DNA of 64,000 bases, taken from NCBI RefSeq assembly GCF_913053745.1, contig NZ_CAJXGF010000001.1:1-64000 (forward strand). The letters run 5' to 3'. Positions 60,993 to 64,000 of the stretch are shown piece after piece (position 1 is the first letter of the stretch; every line of letters starts with the position of its first letter). This stretch comes from an uncultured Nitratireductor sp. GTDB taxonomy: Bacteria > Pseudomonadota > Alphaproteobacteria > Rhizobiales > Rhizobiaceae. The position numbers and the translations under genes are program-made. Below the pieces are notes generated by a model. It saw nothing but the letters and a program-made list of their open reading frames with translations, searched no databases and was not told the origin of the DNA.

Positions 60993-61275
60993 CGCCATCA
61001 AGTCCCCAAGGGTTTCTTTCACCTTCGAGGGCTGTTCCATAGATGCCGCTGCTGGCGACACGATCGCCTCTGCGCTCATGCTCGCGGGCGAAACCCACTT
61101 TCGCAATACGCCTGTTTCCCAGAGCGAGCGCGGCCCCTTCTGCCTGATGGGGGTGTGCTTTGAATGCCTTGTTGAAGTCGACGGAATACCGAACCGCCAG
61201 GCCTGCATGGTGTCCGTGCGCGAAGGCATGAAAGTGCGCCGCCAGAAAGGCGCCATCGGAGTTGAAATCGAATGA
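60976..61275 (+). CDS. [2Fe-2S]-binding subunit (HcnA-like / opine oxidase gamma type)
   Basis: A 99-residue protein. Four Cys in the plant-type ferredoxin pattern, Cys56, Cys61, Cys64 and Cys77 (PFCLMGVCFECLVEVDG and PNRQACMV), identify a small iron-sulfur subunit as in HcnA and D-hydroxyproline or opine dehydrogenases. ATG 60976 starts inside the preceding oxidase gene, and it ends overlapping the next flavoprotein by ATGA. It shuttles electrons between the two flavoproteins. Confidence 0.9.
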   Translation: MFKRNNAIKSPRVSFTFEGCSIDAAAGDTIASALMLAGETHFRNTPVSQSERGPFCLMGVCFECLVEVDGIPNRQACMVSVREGMKVRRQKGAIGVEIE

Positions 61276-62657
61276 ACGCTTGTGACCTCGCCATTATCGG
61301 CGCCGGCCCCGCCGGCATGGCGGCAGCGACGGAGGCCGCAAATGCCGGCCTTTCCGTCATCCTTCTTGACGAACAGCCCGTTCCTGGCGGTCAGGTCTAT
61401 CGTGCCATCGAAACGGTTCCGGAAGAGCGGCGGAAAATACTGGGACCGGATTATCAAAAGGGTATCGGAATCGCTGAGGCGTTTCGCGCCTGTAAGGCCA
61501 CTTACATTCCCGAGGCGACTGTCTGGAACATCAATCCCGATCTGAGCATCGATTATTCGCGCAATGGCGGCTCCGCGCAGGTTTCCACACGACACCTCCT
61601 AATTGCGACAGGCGCGGTAGAGCGCCCCACGCCGATGCCCGGTTGGACCCTGCCCGGTGTTACGACAGCAGGTGCATTGCAAATCTTGCTCAAAGCCCAC
61701 GGTGGCATCGGCGACGACGTGGTCCTCGTTGGAAGCGGGCCACTTCTCTATCTGCTTGCGCAACAGATGATCGTGGCGGGTGTCCCGCCGAAAGCCATTG
61801 TCGAAACTGTTGACAGGGAGCGTTACATCAAGGCGGCCCGACACCTTTGCAGCGCCCTCACCGCACTTCCTTATCTGCGCAAGGGTATGTCGATGATGCG
61901 ACAGATCCGGCGTGCTGGTGTCCCGCGCTATTCCGGTGCTCACGATATCCGGATAGAGGGATCGCAACGCGCCGACGCCGTTCGTTTCTTTGCAAACGGC
62001 AGGGCACATCATATCGAAACATCCAGCGTAGCCCTGCATCAGGGGGTCGTTCCCAATCAACAGGCCACGCGCCTGCTTGGCTGCGATCACGTGTGGAATG
62101 AGAGCCAGCGTTGTTTCGTCCCCAAACTGGATGAATTCCTGGAAAGCAGCGTGGAGAACGTCTTCGTTGCGGGTGATGGAGCCGGTGTCGCGGGAGCGAA
62201 ATCGGCGGAGATACGAGGAAGGCTCGTCGCCCTCCGGGTTGCCGGGAGACTCGGGAGCGACACGGACGCGGAAATTCGGGCTCTTCAGCGGCAGCTGAGA
62301 CGCGATGAAGCCATTCGGCCCTTTCTCGAGACGCTGTATGCACCTTCAGACGAGGTCATGGTGCCTGGCGACGATGTTCTCGTTTGCCGCTGTGAGGAAG
62401 TAACGGCAGGAGCCATCCGGGAGGCTGTTGATCTCGGTGCCCCCGGCCCGAACCAGGTCAAGTCCTTTCTGCGCAGTGGCATGGGTCCCTGCCAAGGTCG
62501 CATGTGCGGACTGACAGTCAGCACCATCATTGCGGAACGGCGCAGCGAGGATCCGGGCTCCATCGGCTATTATCGCCTGCGCCCCCCGCTGAAGCCACTC
62601 CTCCTTTCAGAACTGGCTCAGCTTGAACGAGAACCAACACGTGACGAACCGCTCTGA
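61272..62657 (+). CDS. HcnB/OoxA-like NAD(P)/FAD oxidoreductase subunit with BFD-type [2Fe-2S] site
   Basis: A 461-residue protein with two dinucleotide folds: DLAIIGAGPAGMAAATEAANAG at the start and VLVGSGPLLYLLAQQMIVAG in the middle, a GDGAGVAGAKSAEIRGRL FAD-ending block in pieces, and a C-terminal bacterioferritin-ferredoxin-like site, VLVCRCEEVTAGAI and SGMGPCQGRMCG, with four Cys around residues 372-412. This is the alpha subunit of opine oxidase or D-hydroxyproline dehydrogenase complexes and of HcnB. ATG 61272 overlaps the small subunit. Works as an electron-transfer core with the DadA-like subunits. Confidence 0.91.
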   Translation: MNACDLAIIGAGPAGMAAATEAANAGLSVILLDEQPVPGGQVYRAIETVPEERRKILGPDYQKGIGIAEAFRACKATYIPEATVWNINPDLSIDYSRNGGSAQVSTRHLLIATGAVERPTPMPGWTLPGVTTAGALQILLKAHGGIGDDVVLVGSGPLLYLLAQQMIVAGVPPKAIVETVDRERYIKAARHLCSALTALPYLRKGMSMMRQIRRAGVPRYSGAHDIRIEGSQRADAVRFFANGRAHHIETSSVALHQGVVPNQQATRLLGCDHVWNESQRCFVPKLDEFLESSVENVFVAGDGAGVAGAKSAEIRGRLVALRVAGRLGSDTDAEIRALQRQLRRDEAIRPFLETLYAPSDEVMVPGDDVLVCRCEEVTAGAIREAVDLGAPGPNQVKSFLRSGMGPCQGRMCGLTVSTIIAERRSEDPGSIGYYRLRPPLKPLLLSELAQLEREPTRDEPL

Positions 62658-62666
62658 GGCCGGACG

Positions 62667-63827
62667 ATGGTTGCAACATCTACCCGGCAAATGACAGCCG
62701 ACCTCCTGGTGATTGGTGGTGGCATACACGGCTGCTCGGCAGCGCTGCATGCGGCGCTGCGCGGGCTCCGGGTTATCGTCTTTGAAAAGGACACCGTGGC
62801 ACGGCACGCTTCCGGCGTGAATGCCGGGGGCGTACGGAAGCTCGGCAGGCACATCGCGGAAATTCCGCTTTCTCTGCATTCCATGTCCATATGGCGTCAC
62901 ATCGCCGACCTTGTCGACGATGATTGCGGCTTTCAGCCGGCACCGCAAATTAAGGTCGCAGAGACCGAAGCGGAGCTTGAAACATTGCGCCGGCGCGTCG
63001 CGGAGCTCAATGGTCTGGGCTACACCCATGAGCGGATTCTCGATCGGCAGACCATGCGCGAGCACCTGCCAGGTGTTGCCGAGCACTGTGTCGGTGCCAT
63101 TGCGTCACTGGATGACGGATTTGCCCAGCCCTACCAGACCACCTTCGCCTTTCAGCGCAAGGCCCAGAAAACAGGCGTGCGCGTCCTGGAAAACACCCCG
63201 GTCGAGCGTGTGTTCAAATCAGGCAAGGACTGGAAGGTCAGTACAGGGGGGCAGGAGTTCACAGGACGTTTCGTGCTGAATTGTGCAGGAGCTTGGGGAG
63301 GCGAAATTGCCCGGCAGATCGGCGACCATGCACCTGTCCGGGCCTATGCCCCCATGATGATTGTCACGGAACGACTGCGCCCGTTCTGTACCGCCGTCGT
63401 CGGAGCGACAGGACGTCCACTCTCCTTCAAGCAGATGCCGAATGGCACCGTCGTTATCGGCGGCGGCCGACCGGGGGTTCCCGAACCGGCAAGCAATCGA
63501 ACGCATATGCAGATGGCTGAATTGCGCCATTCCGCGCAGACGGCGATGGATATTTTCCCCGTGATGCGCGCTGCACAGATCGTCCGTTCATGGGCGGGAA
63601 TCGAAGGGCTGATGCCGGATGGCATACCGATTATCGGTCCTGCGGCCCATGCGCAGGGTGCGTTCCACGCTTTCGGCTTCTCCGCTCATGGCTTTCAGCT
63701 TGGACCGGGTGTCGGCGACGTCATGGCCGAGCTGATCGCGACCGGCAGGACCCAGGCCCCGATCACTCCATTTTCAATCGAGCGCTTTCCACAAAATCCA
63801 ACCAGAGCACATAAGGAACTCTCATGA
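62667..63827 (+). CDS. FAD-dependent oxidoreductase (HcnC/OoxB/DadA-like), second beta subunit
   Basis: A 386-residue flavoenzyme of the DAO family: ADLLVIGGGIHGCSAALHAA, KDTVARHASGVNAGGVRKLG, then the catalytic core and the C-terminal blocks RSWAGIEGLMPDGIPIIG and FGFSAHGFQLGPGVGDVMAEL. The order after gamma and alpha subunits matches HcnABC/OoxAB-type complexes, so this could be the beta subunit of the complex while the DadA-like gene at 59886 is a separate enzyme or an alternative subunit. ATG 62667 follows the alpha subunit by nine bases. Ends with ATGA overlap on the RidA gene. Confidence 0.9.
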   Translation: MVATSTRQMTADLLVIGGGIHGCSAALHAALRGLRVIVFEKDTVARHASGVNAGGVRKLGRHIAEIPLSLHSMSIWRHIADLVDDDCGFQPAPQIKVAETEAELETLRRRVAELNGLGYTHERILDRQTMREHLPGVAEHCVGAIASLDDGFAQPYQTTFAFQRKAQKTGVRVLENTPVERVFKSGKDWKVSTGGQEFTGRFVLNCAGAWGGEIARQIGDHAPVRAYAPMMIVTERLRPFCTAVVGATGRPLSFKQMPNGTVVIGGGRPGVPEPASNRTHMQMAELRHSAQTAMDIFPVMRAAQIVRSWAGIEGLMPDGIPIIGPAAHAQGAFHAFGFSAHGFQLGPGVGDVMAELIATGRTQAPITPFSIERFPQNPTRAHKELS

Positions 63828-64000
63828 TCAAGAGACACATCCAGACCCGCATCAACCACCGGGTCGTCGAACACAATGGCGTTTTGTATTTCGGAGGCCT
63901 CGTCGCCGATGACAAATCGCTCGACATGAAGGGCCAAACCGAACAGATCTGCGCAAAAATCGATGCACTGCTGGCGGAGGTCGGTTCATCGAAGGAGAAC
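63824..64000 (+). CDS. RidA family protein, 3' end beyond the window
   Basis: The first 59 codons read MIKRHIQTRINHRVVEHNG then VLYFGGLVADDKSLDMKGQTEQI and IDALLAEVGSSKEN, the N-terminal half of the Rid/YER057c/UK114 family. Such proteins hydrolyse reactive enamine/imine intermediates that arise from PLP enzymes and amino acid oxidases. Starts at ATG 63824 overlapping the oxidase stop, so it belongs to the operon and would process the imine products. The rest of the gene lies outside the window. Confidence 0.85.
   Translation, partial: MIKRHIQTRINHRVVEHNGVLYFGGLVADDKSLDMKGQTEQICAKIDALLAEVGSSKEN

Noticed and set aside
1..64000. tRNA, rRNA and CRISPR arrays
   Set aside because: No T-loop-like GTTCGAATC arrangement with an acceptor stem, no rRNA-like sequence and no regularly spaced repeats were seen by eye; a covariance search would be needed to exclude small RNAs.

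Overview
The window is a high-GC, gene-dense stretch of an alphaproteobacterial chromosome or large replicon, most likely from the Hyphomicrobiales (Rhizobiales). This rests on the general L-amino-acid transporter in the order aapJ-Q-M-P, the many LysR- and AraC-controlled ABC uptake operons, and the dense 4-base stop/start overlaps. The genus cannot be fixed from sequence alone. I saw no tRNA, rRNA or CRISPR array.

Layout. 0-4 kb: panBC (pantothenate), an AI-2E-type exporter, an HdeD-like membrane protein and an ArsC/YffB-like protein. 4.3-12.4 kb: ferric-siderophore utilisation (AraC regulator, TonB receptor, binding protein, two permeases, ATPase, siderophore-interacting reductase), with no biosynthesis genes. 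12.6-13.7 kb: a prokaryotic glutamate-receptor-like channel with an unusual pore loop. 13.8-16.2 kb: six small exported proteins or lipoproteins on the minus strand, including an EF-hand protein and a lipoprotein with a duplicated Cys-His-Gly motif. 16.5-18.7 kb: an LssY-C protein and an AraC regulator. 19.2-21.5 kb: a large, locally AT-rich secreted orphan with an Ig/cadherin-like module and a fibre-like C-terminal half. 21.7-27.6 kb: a MocR regulator divergent from an operon encoding a dihydroxyphthalate-decarboxylase-like protein, a nitrilase-family amidase and a polar amino-acid ABC transporter; a perfect 17-bp inverted repeat sits between them. 27.6-32.4 kb: a membrane sulfatase-like protein, a small hypothetical, dodecin and an acetyl-CoA hydrolase/CoA-transferase. 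32.5-41 kb: a glutathione/peptide importer (gsiABCD-like) with iaaA and a DmpA-type aminopeptidase, divergent from a LysR gene with a good T-N11-A box. 41-44.8 kb: two MFS exporters around a TetR gene that has a symmetric operator. 45-51.2 kb: LysR, a cystathionine-lyase-like PLP enzyme and aapJQMP. 51.3-55 kb: a decayed accessory patch (DHFR-like, YciI, HxlR, a flavoprotein with an internal deletion, a truncated AraC gene and an IS21 istA remnant). 55-64 kb: LysR plus a polyamine-type ABC importer followed by DadA-like oxidases, a [2Fe-2S] subunit, an HcnB/OoxA-like flavoprotein and a RidA gene cut by the window edge.

The common theme is scavenging. Several self-contained modules each pair an importer with the enzymes that use its cargo and a dedicated adjacent regulator. 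The least explained parts are the MocR operon, the channel with the non-canonical pore and the 758-residue secreted orphan. All functions are inferred from motifs, family resemblance and gene order; no database search was run.
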